Below are positions 20,493-29,867 of a stretch of DNA of 36,525 nucleotides, piece by piece (the stretch's first letter is position 1; each line of letters starts with the position of its first letter). A program made the translations under genes and the position numbers. Source of the stretch: a virus. The notes beneath the pieces were generated by a model. The model was not told the DNA's origin. It was given only the letters and a program-made list of their open reading frames with translations, and made no database searches. The stretch is taken from IMG/VR virus record IMGVR_UViG_3300009506_000217, positions 1 through 36,525 of that record; one strand, 5' to 3'.

Positions 20493-21136
20493 AGCCAAAA
20501 TTGCTCGATCTCTTTTCAGGCGCCGGAGGGGCAGGAATGGGATACCACCGAGCGGGTTTTGAAGTTGTTGGCGTGGATATTGCCAAACAGAAAAACTATC
20601 CGTTCGAATTTCACCAAGCAGACGCGCTTGAGTTCTTGGCTGCTCATGGCTCGGAGTTTAACGCTATCCACGCGAGCCCTCCTTGTCAGGCGTACAGCAT
20701 AACCAGGAAAATTCAGAGTAACGAGCATCCAGAAATGATACCACAGACACGTGCAGCGCTTAAATCGCTTGGCTTGCCATGGATTATGGAGAATGTTCCT
20801 GGATCTCCGCTTATAATTCCACATGAACTCTGCGGCGCAATGTTTGGATTATTCACTTATAGACACAGGCTTTTTGAAACCAGTTTCCCGGCAATCGTGC
20901 CGCATCATCCAGCACATACCGTCTCGCAAACTAAAATGGGAAGGCCCCCGAAGGATGGTGAGTTTATTCATGTTGTAGGAAATTTTTCAGGGATGCAATA
21001 TGCCAAAAAAGCCATGGGTATTGATTGGATGACAAGAAAAGAACTATCCCAAGCAATACCCCCAGCTTTCACAGAATATTTAGGGCGGCAATTAATAAAG
21101 CGGCTTAACGCCGGAAAAGACCGGCTTTTTAACTAA
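20489..21136 (+). CDS. DNA (cytosine-5-)methyltransferase, orphan
   Basis: 215 aa from ATG 20489. Motif I DLFSGAGGAGMG (about 7-18, SAM binding), motif IV SPPCQAYS with catalytic Cys66, motif VI ENV, motif VIII RHRLFE, and motif X near the end (QAIPPAFTEYLGRQL). The space between VIII and X (target recognition region) is very short, so specificity may be minimal or unusual, as in small phage enzymes. No cognate restriction enzyme is adjacent except possibly the MmcB-like protein upstream. Likely role: modifying phage DNA against host restriction. The 3' end overlaps a terminator. Confidence 0.93.
   Translation: MKPKLLDLFSGAGGAGMGYHRAGFEVVGVDIAKQKNYPFEFHQADALEFLAAHGSEFNAIHASPPCQAYSITRKIQSNEHPEMIPQTRAALKSLGLPWIMENVPGSPLIIPHELCGAMFGLFTYRHRLFETSFPAIVPHHPAHTVSQTKMGRPPKDGEFIHVVGNFSGMQYAKKAMGIDWMTRKELSQAIPPAFTEYLGRQLIKRLNAGKDRLFN
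21110..21130 (+). terminator. Rho-independent terminator overlapping the methyltransferase 3' end
   Basis: GCCGG-AAAAGA-CCGGC followed by TTTTT, within the last codons of the methyltransferase. It lies upstream of the M23 gene, which would then need read-through or its own promoter. Confidence 0.8.
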
Positions 21137-21155
21137 CATCTATCCGGAGGGAACG

Positions 21156-21587
21156 ATGATAACAGTCACGCCACCAATTAGGGGGACCGACAAATGGGGA
21201 AACGGTGGTTATCTGGCTTCACGCGGCAGTCGCACACACAAAGGCATTGATTTTGCCTGTTATCCTGGCAGCACAATTTTAGCTGGCTGCGTTGGGAACG
21301 TAACAAAAATAGGCTTCCCATATGATCCAACCGACCCCCAAAAAGGACACTTGAGATATGTTCAAATTAATGACTTGGGGGGGTTTGATGTACGATATTT
21401 TTATATTGAGCCTTGCGTTGAGGTCGGCGTTTTCGTTGTTCCAGGTATGGAAATAGGCAAGTTGCAAGACTTAGGAAAGGTCTATCCTGGAATAACGCCA
21501 CATTTCCACTTTGAAATTAAGAAGGGAGGCAAATTCGTCAATCCTCATCAATATTTTGAAAGGCGGGCAACGGAAACATTGTCATAA
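21156..21587 (+). CDS. M23 family peptidase, endolysin candidate
   Basis: 143 aa from ATG 21156 with GGAGGGAAC upstream. The M23/LytM zinc-endopeptidase motifs are present: HKGID (H28, D32) and HFHFEI near 115-120; GNGGYLASRGSRTHKGIDF and PGSTILAGCVG between them are typical. It would cut peptide cross-links in peptidoglycan. With no signal peptide or anchor, it would need a holin; candidates are the small membrane proteins at 4073, 6062 and 12870. No other lysozyme is seen in the genome, so it is the best endolysin. It sits at the end of the plus-strand genes. Confidence 0.88.
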   Translation: MITVTPPIRGTDKWGNGGYLASRGSRTHKGIDFACYPGSTILAGCVGNVTKIGFPYDPTDPQKGHLRYVQINDLGGFDVRYFYIEPCVEVGVFVVPGMEIGKLQDLGKVYPGITPHFHFEIKKGGKFVNPHQYFERRATETLS

Positions 21588-21758
21588 ATAAAAAGCTGCC
21601 TCGCGCGAATTGACGCGAAGGAACCCGCAAAGACCCATGACCTTAACGGCGCTCCGGTTTCGACTGGGTGGGAGAGTGCTATATGCGCTCAAAGCGTTCG
21701 GGGTGAGAATCATGTGCAAATCTGGCGGCAGGTTGGGAAGCCGGGCAGCTTGTTTTAT
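21588..21758. other. Convergent gap between plus and minus transcripts
   Basis: About 170 bases hold a short TCGCG...CGCGA inverted repeat (about 21600-21618) without a T tract. An ATG-started plus-strand frame at 21637 to 21810 lacks a ribosome site and overlaps the spike gene. No terminator that would stop the converging transcripts is obvious. Confidence 0.4.
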
Positions 21759-23210
21759 TTACGACGTTAAAAGCGTCCCTGACTGCGGCGTTTTGATCCG
21801 AATTGGGTAGCCTTCAGCGCAAACGAATCCATTCGTCCGCGTGGGCTCATAAATAATTATGGTGGCGCTCCAATCCCCTTCCGGCAAGGTGCTTGACAGC
21901 GCCCCGAAATCCAGAAGGATAACGTCGTTGCCGTCCGCGTCGTCATAGGCCAAAGTAAACGCGGCAGCCGTCGTTGCAGAATCAACCTCAACGCCGCCAA
22001 AAATCACGCGGCAGCGCGTCAGGGCCGTCAAGTCTGTGCGCCGCGCTCCATCTTCATAAACCTTAATGCCTATTGCATTTTCTTTGCCTGGATAAATTGT
22101 TTTCATTTCGTCACCTGTTACGCCTTTGCAATAACTGCTCAACGGTAGTGGATAAGAAGTTCCTGAGATGCAGCTGGCGGGCTGCACGGCGCCGGGGATC
22201 GTAAACTGACCGTTTATCGGCTCCCACAATATGCCTGTCAGGTCGGCGCCGACCGAAAAGTCGCCGTTTGCCGGATTGGTAAACTCCGGGTTTGTCGTGT
22301 CCGACGCTTGGCTCCATGGCGGCGAGCCTCCTATATCATTAGCACAATCATAGGCGACGTTTGCAGCGACAAGCGGCGTACTGGCATTTGCATAAATTGC
22401 ATAACAACCCGCGTAGCTGGCGCCCTGGACGATGTTGCCGTAAATTTCATGCGTTGATGCTGCGGCATATATTGCATAAATCGCAGACGCCGGAGCCCCC
22501 GAAAAATATATCGTATTAAATGCAATTGAGTAGTTTGAAGTATTTCCAGAGGCGTAAATTGCTGGGACTGTCGCCCCGCTCGCCATTCGGATAACATTGT
22601 GGGAGAGTGAACAGTATTGCGCATTAATACCATAAGACCCTGGATCTTCTATATAATTCCCGCAGACAAAAACCATACCTCGGGCATAAATACCATGGCT
22701 TCCTGGGCTTATAATTTGATTCTCGCAGCAAACCACATTCGTGGCATATGTTGACCCGTATATCCCCGCCCCCGCCGCATCTTTGATGATGCAGCGCTTA
22801 ATCATGGCATGGCTGCCGGATGTTCCCATTGCAATTCCATGGCTCGGTGCGTTCCGGATTTCTATGCCAAAAATCTTATGCGCCGCCGTGTTTATTGTAT
22901 AGGCCGCGCCGCTGCCCACTCCCGAGAAATCAATTATTGGTATTTGGTCCGTTGGGTTGCCCGATAAATCGCACCCTTGCATGCCACCGGCATATGTATA
23001 ATTGGAGGTCCAGGAGGCAAGGTTCGTTGTGGCGGTAAACGCTGTATTTTCCCTGTCTGTCGGATCAAACACCAACAGCAGGATATCTGCCGCCGCAAGG
23101 CCTTTAGGATTGGCTGCAAGGGCAACGTCGTTGATGTTCCAGCCGGTCGATGGCGTGAGGCCGTCTCCGCTGCCGGCTGATTGATTATAAAGGGCGTAGT
23201 AAAGCGCCAT
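21759..23210 (-). CDS. Parallel beta-helix protein, tailspike/receptor-binding candidate
   Basis: 483 aa from ATG 23210, overlapping the previous stop by one base. Residues about 100-300 contain repeats of the pectate-lyase-like right-handed beta-helix type: GIEIRNAPSHGIAMG, GIYGSTYATNVVCCENQII, GIYARGMVFVCGNYI, GINAQYCSLSHNVI, SIAFNTIYF and EIYGNIVQGA. The C-terminal about 150 residues form a separate beta-rich domain. Such proteins trimerise as spikes that bind or cleave host surface polysaccharide. No enzymatic residues are evident by eye. Last gene of the late operon. Confidence 0.75.
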   Translation of the reverse strand: MALYYALYNQSAGSGDGLTPSTGWNINDVALAANPKGLAAADILLLVFDPTDRENTAFTATTNLASWTSNYTYAGGMQGCDLSGNPTDQIPIIDFSGVGSGAAYTINTAAHKIFGIEIRNAPSHGIAMGTSGSHAMIKRCIIKDAAGAGIYGSTYATNVVCCENQIISPGSHGIYARGMVFVCGNYIEDPGSYGINAQYCSLSHNVIRMASGATVPAIYASGNTSNYSIAFNTIYFSGAPASAIYAIYAAASTHEIYGNIVQGASYAGCYAIYANASTPLVAANVAYDCANDIGGSPPWSQASDTTNPEFTNPANGDFSVGADLTGILWEPINGQFTIPGAVQPASCISGTSYPLPLSSYCKGVTGDEMKTIYPGKENAIGIKVYEDGARRTDLTALTRCRVIFGGVEVDSATTAAAFTLAYDDADGNDVILLDFGALSSTLPEGDWSATIIIYEPTRTNGFVCAEGYPIRIKTPQSGTLLTS

Positions 23211-23752
23211 CAGTCCAACGTCTCCATTGTCTGCGTGGGCTTTCCGGCCCAGGCGTCAGCGCTCCACGTTAAGACTAGATTTTTAACGTCTGCGAATGTC
23301 CCGCCAGGCAGAAAGCTTTGAATCAACCTTTGAAGGCCCATGGACGGCAAGACCATATTAATTCGCCCCGCCCTGTTGGCGTGAATGCCGGTTTTAGCGC
23401 CCCAGGCGGTTTGCTCCAGATTCCAGGTAACTTGATCGATTGCCGGGTTGGCTATAATCAGGTTCACGGCGAAATTCCAGGCCGTGAGCCCGTCTTCACC
23501 GGCTGATTCCAATACTGAGCCCCGGATCTGCTCGGCAATGCCTAAGGGCTCTTTACGCTGCCACACAAAGGCGTCTTGCTTCGCCCAAGCATCGCCGGGG
23601 TTCGTGCGCGTCCTCAGTCCTCGGCAATTGCCCCCGGCCAAGGTCAGCTTGAAGCCGTTGGTCGTGATCCGCGCCAGAACGAAATTGCCGCCCCGGATTT
23701 CAGTGTCGCCTATTAGGCTGATTCCAGGTGGCGAGTCGGGCCTGCCCGGCAA
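23210..23752 (-). CDS. Tail or virion protein before the spike (5' end frame-disrupted)
   Basis: 180 codons from a TTG at 23752 with no ribosome site. The natural start seems to be ATG 23795, which overlaps the stop of the 2024-aa gene (ATGA), but that frame ends at 23700. A +1 shift between about 23755 and 23720, perhaps at GGG or CCC, would join MIQLSGVIESGNYAFAG to ISLIGDTEIRGGNFVLARI. The rest is mixed beta with W- and A-rich repeats (DAWAKQDAFVWQRK, TWNLEQTAWGAK). Family not recognised; the position implies a tail or adaptor part holding the spike. Confidence 0.55.
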   Translation of the reverse strand: MPGRPDSPPGISLIGDTEIRGGNFVLARITTNGFKLTLAGGNCRGLRTRTNPGDAWAKQDAFVWQRKEPLGIAEQIRGSVLESAGEDGLTAWNFAVNLIIANPAIDQVTWNLEQTAWGAKTGIHANRAGRINMVLPSMGLQRLIQSFLPGGTFADVKNLVLTWSADAWAGKPTQTMETLD

Positions 23753-23795
23753 ATGCGTAGTTGCCGCTCTCTATGACTCCGCTTAATTGGATCAT
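23700..23795 (-). pseudogene. Original 5' end of the gene at 23210-23752, out of frame
   Basis: ATG 23795 overlaps the upstream stop (ATGA) and encodes MIQLSGVIESGNYAFAGQAR before ending at TGA 23700. The overlap signal and sensible sequence make it a better start than TTG 23752, which lies in the next frame. Confidence 0.45.
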
Positions 23796-26700
23796 TGCCG
23801 CCACACATACGGACGACGAGGTTTTTTAGGCCGTGGCGTCCATTCTTCTCGAACGTCCTCGCCAGATTCGCGGAGAATAGCTGTCAGGCCGTCGACTTCG
23901 CCCAGCTGATAATCGATCATGAGTCGCAAGGGAATCGGCGCAACGTCCATTGATTCGTCGAATAATACAGTTGGAATGTAGTAGGCAGGGCCTTCCGTTT
24001 CGTTGTATTTACTTGGGGCCGTAAGGTGTCCTGTTCTCCAGGCTTCCTGCCATTTCAGATAGGGCTTGTCCTGCCAGTTGCGGCCGGAAATCAATCGATC
24101 TACTGCGCCCGGAGCCCAAGCGGCCTTATTTCGAAAAAAGCCTAAAGGATCAGTGGCAAGCTTGACCGGATCGTCAAACTGTTGAAGAGGCATAAGCGAT
24201 ACGCGCCCCCCTTGGTGTTTTACGCCAAGGTGTTCATATATTTTACTTATGTCCCACGCGAAAGCCGGAGAATGCAAAACCTTTTTTAGTTTTCCTTCTC
24301 GCTTAACTGTTTTTACCGTCTTCCCGAATCGCTTTTTTGTATCATCCCAGCCGTTCAAGGCAATGTTCGCCAAAATAGTTGCTAGAATTCCATAGGCGAG
24401 GGCGCCGCCTAAAAACTTAAGATAAATCTTGTCCATGCCGTCCATCTTCGGCCCGTCGCCCTTCTTGCCTCCGCGTCCAAAAGTGTTTTGCCCACCTTCG
24501 GCAAGAAGCAACCCCTCACGCAAAATATGGTTTGCCACTCTTTCGATAAGTGGAACTGTCTTAATGTTTGATTCCGTCCAATCCGGAGCCAGGAAAATAA
24601 ATCCACGCTCAAGATCCAGCATGGTTTTGCTTCTGCCTATGCGCCCCCAATGAAGCCCTCCGTAATCGTTGTTTATTAATTGGGCCATGGCTTTTGCTAT
24701 TTCGTCGGCTTCATCGTCCGTGGGCGCCCTGTTGTTTTTCTTTTGGAATTTGTCAACGGCATGTTTGAATTCAAGCGCAAACGACTGCGCTTTCAATCCG
24801 GTCTGAAACCGCAGGAAAAGACTATCAGTGAATTCTTCCATCACCTTTGATGCGGCCGACAATGGTGCTTTCCTAGCAGACATCATCAATTTCCTCTGCC
24901 TGTTAAGCATTGCCTTATCCCATTCAGGGATTTTGAAAAGCGTCAACCCGTTGCGGATTCCAAGCCGGATAATCGGGTCCATGGACATAGCCATTTCATA
25001 GCCTTCTTTTGCCGCCTTCCATGGCGCAATAGGCCCGCCTTTTTCCCATGGTCTGGTTCCCAGCAAATAAGACTTTGCAAGCGCCTTGTGGTGGAAGAAC
25101 GAGCCCGAGAACAGCAAAGACTTGCGATAACTAGACAGCTTGACAATGCCGCCGCCAAGCTTCCAAGCGGCATTCTTGGTCGGATCAAAGAACGCTGACG
25201 GGTCATACATCGCATTGATGTGATCCGCCCAAAGCCGGGGAGCATAAAGCTTTCTTTTTTCAAAAACCGTTATTATGTCCCCATGCTGAGTGATGAAAGT
25301 ATTCTTTGTGCCTATATCCTTATCAGCCAAAAGCTTAACAAGCTGGTCATGCAATGGCTTGTTCACGCTTTCGACATACTCAAGCCCTTTTGGAATTCCG
25401 CGCTGATAAGGCGCTTCAACTCCAGCATAGGAGACCGCCTCCTTAAAGGGCTTTAAATTGATTGAAAACGACGGTACATAGTCATGAAAATTAGGATGAT
25501 GCAGTTCTTTGTAGTCGCCGCCGTGGCTGTCGATCGAGAAAAACGGCCGCCCCTCTGCATCCTTCATTGTCCGGGCAATGCTGATCAATTCGCGGTCGGC
25601 AAGCGTGTTGCCATGCTCTTTGATAAGCTCTGCCTTCGCATTTGACAGCCCGCGGACTCTTGGACGATAGCCAAGGCGCAGACCTTCGAAATAGCTATCG
25701 AATACTCTTTGCTTGGCGTGTTTTGATTTCGTGGCGAACCGCGCCCGGTAACTCTTGCCGCGCTTGCCCTTAGGGTCAATCCAGTATCTCGGAGAATAAT
25801 GCGCTATTACAGAAGAGATCAAACCCGCGTCCATTGCATCGCGTCCGAGCTGCTGCATTTCGGTTTCAATTCGATTTACATATTTTGTAAGCCCAGGGTG
25901 CTTGCCTTCGTGGATTTCAATTCCAAACTCAATCAGCCTGGCCGTGTCCTCATTTTGGGCGCCGCCTTCTTCCCTCAATTCTTTAATAGCCCACCGGGCA
26001 TCTTCGAGGCCGGAAAGCTGTATGCCCTCACGGTGGACCTTTTGTTCCGGATTCAGCGATTCAGAGCGCCTAATTTCCACGGTAATGCGCGCCGCCTCGT
26101 CTGCTGCGTCAACATATCTGGAGGGCTTGCCGGTTCCAGCTGAAGCGAAGCGGAAAGGCGCCGGCCGCTTTTTGTAGAGTGCCCCGACCGCACGGCCAAG
26201 CTCTTCGCGGTCTTTTAGCCTGCCGACCATCGCGGCGTTTTCCGTGAGATCCTGCATCCCAATATGACGGCTTAGAATATCCCGACCAGTTGCCGCCTTG
26301 CCGAGTTCTGTTTTGATGGCTTCGCCGTGGGTGAACTTGTCTAATAGATTGCTGGTAAAGAATCCTTTTTCTGTCGTGTATGCCCTGGTTGTTGCGTCAA
26401 CGATCTTGCCGCGTTCTGTCTGTATCGCGTCCCAAATCCCGCCGAGTCCGCTGCCGAGAACTACGCCGCCGCCACCGCTTTTGGTCCTCGCTTTCCCTTC
26501 GTCTGGCGGCTTGATTTCAATAACGCCAGCTTCTTTTCCAGTTCCCGCTACTTTTTGTGACGCAATGCGTGATTCTTTGGCGCGGAGTTCTGGGTAGTCG
26601 GCTAATACGTTCTCTGGTACTGGTTTGCCTTCGGATAATGCTTTTTCGATTTCAATTTTGTGAGAAGTTTTTCCAACGATCCATTTTTTAGGGATTTCTT

Positions 26701-29700
26701 CTGTTTGAGCGTATCTTTCTTCATTCAAAGATAGATTAGCATCTTCAGGAATACTAATTTTTAAAATATCATCGTTCTTGCCAGCAAACTCTTCAGCCTG
26801 TTGTAGCGTTTCAAATAATGCAACATTTTCTGCATCTGCCGACGCTTCATACCCAGGGTAATCTTCTCCCCATCTAGGAGCAACGTCTTCGCCTAACGCT
26901 TTCCTGGCGTTTAAAGATAAGATATCCCCACCGTCCCATTTCCCCTGAGTTGCATGGTAATATGTTCCTGCTTTTGGTCTTTCTAAAGATCTGTTTTTAA
27001 CTACTTGCCGCCTAACCCCATCTTTTATGAATTCTGTTCGAGTCATCTCCCAAGGCTGTTTTTCTTCTGCCACGACAGTTTCAGCCATTGGCTCAGGAGA
27101 AACCGACAAAACCGCTTCCGACGCTATGCCGAGTTTCGCTTTTGCATTATCGACAGATCGCTGAACAGCTGAAAGCGCCCCAGGAGACATCTTTTTGCCA
27201 ATAGTGTTGCGCCCGCTTTTAAGGATTAATTCGCCTTCCATGATTGCGTTTTTTAGCTGCTGTCTTCTTGCGGCATCTGTTTCTATTTTAACCGGCGCTA
27301 TTTCTTCTTGCATTGGTGCTTGTTCAAAAAGCCCACCCTGCCGCGCCTCAGCCTCCATCTTCTTCTGAAGCGCATCCCCAGGCGTTCCTTGCTCCAGCTT
27401 CCCTCCGAACATCGGAAGATCAGAGACGCCCTTTTGAGGCGGTCTATCGCCCAGGTTTTCGCCGCCTTCGAGCGTCAATTGTATGCCGCCCTGGGAAAGA
27501 GCCTTTTCACGTTCAAGCCGCGCTCTTAACTCGTCAACGCTTTCCGGCTTCTTTCCCCGAACGTGGCTCCCTCGGTCAATTGGTATTTCACCATTAAAAC
27601 CATTGACTCGATGAACGTCGTGATCTTTCAACAGAATGTCGGTTCCGTCCATCTCTGTTGCAATGTGCGGCTCTCCGTTAATCGTCACGCTGTCGCCAAG
27701 TTCAATATCGCTGCCATCAAGGCGCTCTGGAGTGTATTTCAAGATCGTGCGCGTTTCCTCGGCAGCATGTATCACGAACTCGAGTTCGCGCGGGGATAGC
27801 GCCTCGCCGTCATAAGCTTTTCGCAAAGCTTCTTTTGCTTGTTTGCCGGTAAGGTTTTTGTTGGGACGTGATTGGAAATAATCAGGGTATGTAGACTGCA
27901 ACCGCTCTCCGGTTGGATTCCCTTCATCATCCAAGACCTTTGTTCCCCATTCGTGGCCTGATAAATCATGGGGCGAGGGGATAAACTCTCTAAGGGCAGC
28001 AGGAACAGCCCTAAGGTTTTCCTGCTGTGCTTCCATTGGCTTTTCGCCCAACCGCGAAGGCCCTTCAACATAATCGCGCAACTCGGCGGGCGTGAAGTCT
28101 TCAATTGCCGCGTTGACCGCTGGCGAGTCGCCATACTCTTTCGCGGCCCTGGCCTTTGCTTCCGTGAGAAGCTGCTGCCTTTCCTCTTCAGCCGCAGCCT
28201 TAAGTTTTTCAACGGTTTGAAGATAGCCTTCACGCACCCGCGCCCGCGCCGTCGCTGCAGCCCTTTCCGGCGTTCCCTGATCAATAGGAACTGGCGTAAT
28301 GTCCTTTGGTTCAACAGGCGTCCGCGTTGCTGCTTCACTGGTATAAACGCCTTCGCCGACAAGGCCGCTTGGAATCTGACGACCATATGTCGCTCGCGGC
28401 ATCTTGCTTTCAGGGTAAATTGTCGGGGTTTCGCCTGGCGGTCCTGGCAAGCCTTGCGCCGGCTGCAGCCTTGTGGTTGTAAGCGGCGTCCCTTCAGGTA
28501 TGTTTTGCGGCCCTGTGGTTGGTATTAATCGTGGCCCTATTGGCGCCTCTGGCGGCGGTTCAGTTGGCACAAGATCCATTCCGGTTGCTTCGGTTGGTGG
28601 CTCCGCTGGCGGCAATTGGCCTTGTGGCCGCAGGTGGTTTAGATCCTTATAATAGTTTATTTCAGGGATGCGCGGGGACGTGGCACCCTTAACCGCGCCA
28701 AAAGCAAAGCCCGTTCCGGCACCCTGTAAAAAATCCCTTAGATATTGAGACAGGGCTTCTGGATTAGTCAGATATTCAAATCTTTTTTCTTCGGGAAGAA
28801 GGGCAAGCGCATCCCCTGCGCGGTTTGCGACTGAAATTGCCGTTGTTTTTATGCCTAAAGATGTAGATTCTGTTAACGCTGCCTGCAAAATAAACCTTGC
28901 TCTTGATTCCCCATATTTTAAAACAAGATTTTTTCCGGCAGGCGACGAAAGAAGAACCCCGGTAAGGATGCCGATCGCGGGCGCAAGCATTTTGGCTTTT
29001 GTCTCCGTGCCAAGCATGACGCTGGCGCGTGGATCGTCAATCATGCGCATGTACGCGGAGCCACCTTCCGTTGCTGCCAAACCTGGAATCCCGCCCGCAT
29101 CGGCTACCAACAGAGTAGGAAGAAAGCCGGTTACCTCTTCAAGGACTGTCTGCAACGGTTCCTCTTTAAGCTTCCGACCCATTGGCGCGTTTTCCGTTTC
29201 GGAAACCTTTATTTTGCTGGCCGCGTCGCTTAAGTTTCTACTTAACTCGCCAATGGATTTATACCTTTTCCCTCCGGTAGCATCTGAAACTACATCGTCA
29301 AGCCATTTGAAAGCACCAACAAAACCCGCCCCTTTTTGTAGGCTTGCCTTCCCAAACTTCTTTAAAACTCTTGCCGGTGGATAAGCCGACGGCGTTTCCA
29401 TAAATTTGTCGACGGCCGATTTCTCTTCGAAATCTCCATGGCTATAACGTAGTGAGCTGTCTCCAGAATAAAGCTCTGGCGGCGGCCTTGGTGGCGTAGG
29501 CGGTGGGTTGAGGATTTCGTTTATTGCCTGCTTGCCCCTTTCCACGCGCTCAGACAGATCTTGTTTAAATGCTCCAATTGTCCCGCTGCCAAAGGGGGTA
29601 TCTGTGGGCAGAACTCCCGCCATGTCATCGACAAGCCCGCCGACAGCCTCGCCAGCGCGGCGAAGCAGTCCAGGTTTGCCGATCATTTCAGTCCTGAAAT

Positions 29701-29866
29701 TGATCCAGGCTTGCTGCTTTTTCTCACGAGGAAGGGCGTCAAACTCAGGCGATGTAAGTTTCGTCTGAAAGAAATTCCATGCGGCCGTCTCTTGATCTCC
29801 ATAACCAAAATCTGAGGTTTTAAGAGAGTTCTTGAATCCGTCTATTTCGCGCTTGGTGACAGCCAT
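23792..29866 (-). CDS. Very large internal virion / ejection protein (polyvalent type)
   Basis: 2024 aa from ATG 29866, one base after the previous stop. Layout: N-terminal about 1-60 helical (FKNSLKTSDFGYGDQETAAWNFF pattern); hydrophobic segment near 300; a P/T/E-rich linker (about 420-520); a coiled region (about 540-600); a block near 885-915 (AIMEGELILKSGRNTIGKKMSP) typical of phage polyvalent proteins; about 965-1060, YYHATQGKWDGGDIL...ALFETLQQAEEFA...ILKISIPE, which resembles an ADP-ribosyltransferase-like fold; a long helical remainder; and a hydrophobic stretch (about 1815-1835, GALAYGILATILANIAL). Such proteins are packaged in the head and ejected to form a conduit or act in the host. 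Activity unproven. Confidence 0.75.
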   Translation of the reverse strand: MAVTKREIDGFKNSLKTSDFGYGDQETAAWNFFQTKLTSPEFDALPREKKQQAWINFRTEMIGKPGLLRRAGEAVGGLVDDMAGVLPTDTPFGSGTIGAFKQDLSERVERGKQAINEILNPPPTPPRPPPELYSGDSSLRYSHGDFEEKSAVDKFMETPSAYPPARVLKKFGKASLQKGAGFVGAFKWLDDVVSDATGGKRYKSIGELSRNLSDAASKIKVSETENAPMGRKLKEEPLQTVLEEVTGFLPTLLVADAGGIPGLAATEGGSAYMRMIDDPRASVMLGTETKAKMLAPAIGILTGVLLSSPAGKNLVLKYGESRARFILQAALTESTSLGIKTTAISVANRAGDALALLPEEKRFEYLTNPEALSQYLRDFLQGAGTGFAFGAVKGATSPRIPEINYYKDLNHLRPQGQLPPAEPPTEATGMDLVPTEPPPEAPIGPRLIPTTGPQNIPEGTPLTTTRLQPAQGLPGPPGETPTIYPESKMPRATYGRQIPSGLVGEGVYTSEAATRTPVEPKDITPVPIDQGTPERAAATARARVREGYLQTVEKLKAAAEEERQQLLTEAKARAAKEYGDSPAVNAAIEDFTPAELRDYVEGPSRLGEKPMEAQQENLRAVPAALREFIPSPHDLSGHEWGTKVLDDEGNPTGERLQSTYPDYFQSRPNKNLTGKQAKEALRKAYDGEALSPRELEFVIHAAEETRTILKYTPERLDGSDIELGDSVTINGEPHIATEMDGTDILLKDHDVHRVNGFNGEIPIDRGSHVRGKKPESVDELRARLEREKALSQGGIQLTLEGGENLGDRPPQKGVSDLPMFGGKLEQGTPGDALQKKMEAEARQGGLFEQAPMQEEIAPVKIETDAARRQQLKNAIMEGELILKSGRNTIGKKMSPGALSAVQRSVDNAKAKLGIASEAVLSVSPEPMAETVVAEEKQPWEMTRTEFIKDGVRRQVVKNRSLERPKAGTYYHATQGKWDGGDILSLNARKALGEDVAPRWGEDYPGYEASADAENVALFETLQQAEEFAGKNDDILKISIPEDANLSLNEERYAQTEEIPKKWIVGKTSHKIEIEKALSEGKPVPENVLADYPELRAKESRIASQKVAGTGKEAGVIEIKPPDEGKARTKSGGGGVVLGSGLGGIWDAIQTERGKIVDATTRAYTTEKGFFTSNLLDKFTHGEAIKTELGKAATGRDILSRHIGMQDLTENAAMVGRLKDREELGRAVGALYKKRPAPFRFASAGTGKPSRYVDAADEAARITVEIRRSESLNPEQKVHREGIQLSGLEDARWAIKELREEGGAQNEDTARLIEFGIEIHEGKHPGLTKYVNRIETEMQQLGRDAMDAGLISSVIAHYSPRYWIDPKGKRGKSYRARFATKSKHAKQRVFDSYFEGLRLGYRPRVRGLSNAKAELIKEHGNTLADRELISIARTMKDAEGRPFFSIDSHGGDYKELHHPNFHDYVPSFSINLKPFKEAVSYAGVEAPYQRGIPKGLEYVESVNKPLHDQLVKLLADKDIGTKNTFITQHGDIITVFEKRKLYAPRLWADHINAMYDPSAFFDPTKNAAWKLGGGIVKLSSYRKSLLFSGSFFHHKALAKSYLLGTRPWEKGGPIAPWKAAKEGYEMAMSMDPIIRLGIRNGLTLFKIPEWDKAMLNRQRKLMMSARKAPLSAASKVMEEFTDSLFLRFQTGLKAQSFALEFKHAVDKFQKKNNRAPTDDEADEIAKAMAQLINNDYGGLHWGRIGRSKTMLDLERGFIFLAPDWTESNIKTVPLIERVANHILREGLLLAEGGQNTFGRGGKKGDGPKMDGMDKIYLKFLGGALAYGILATILANIALNGWDDTKKRFGKTVKTVKREGKLKKVLHSPAFAWDISKIYEHLGVKHQGGRVSLMPLQQFDDPVKLATDPLGFFRNKAAWAPGAVDRLISGRNWQDKPYLKWQEAWRTGHLTAPSKYNETEGPAYYIPTVLFDESMDVAPIPLRLMIDYQLGEVDGLTAILRESGEDVREEWTPRPKKPRRPYVWRQ

Positions 29867-29867
29867 T

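Noticed and set aside
21640-21735. Possible tRNA-like or structured RNA in the convergent gap
   Set aside because: Some arms pair loosely, but no T-loop/anticodon order can be fitted and there is no acceptor stem.
21610-21810. Plus-strand frame of 66 codons after the M23 gene
   Set aside because: TTG start without a ribosome site, overlaps the convergent spike gene and has no coding-like composition.
21759-23210. Variable region of a diversity-generating retroelement in the spike
   Set aside because: No reverse transcriptase and no template repeat are seen anywhere on the circle.
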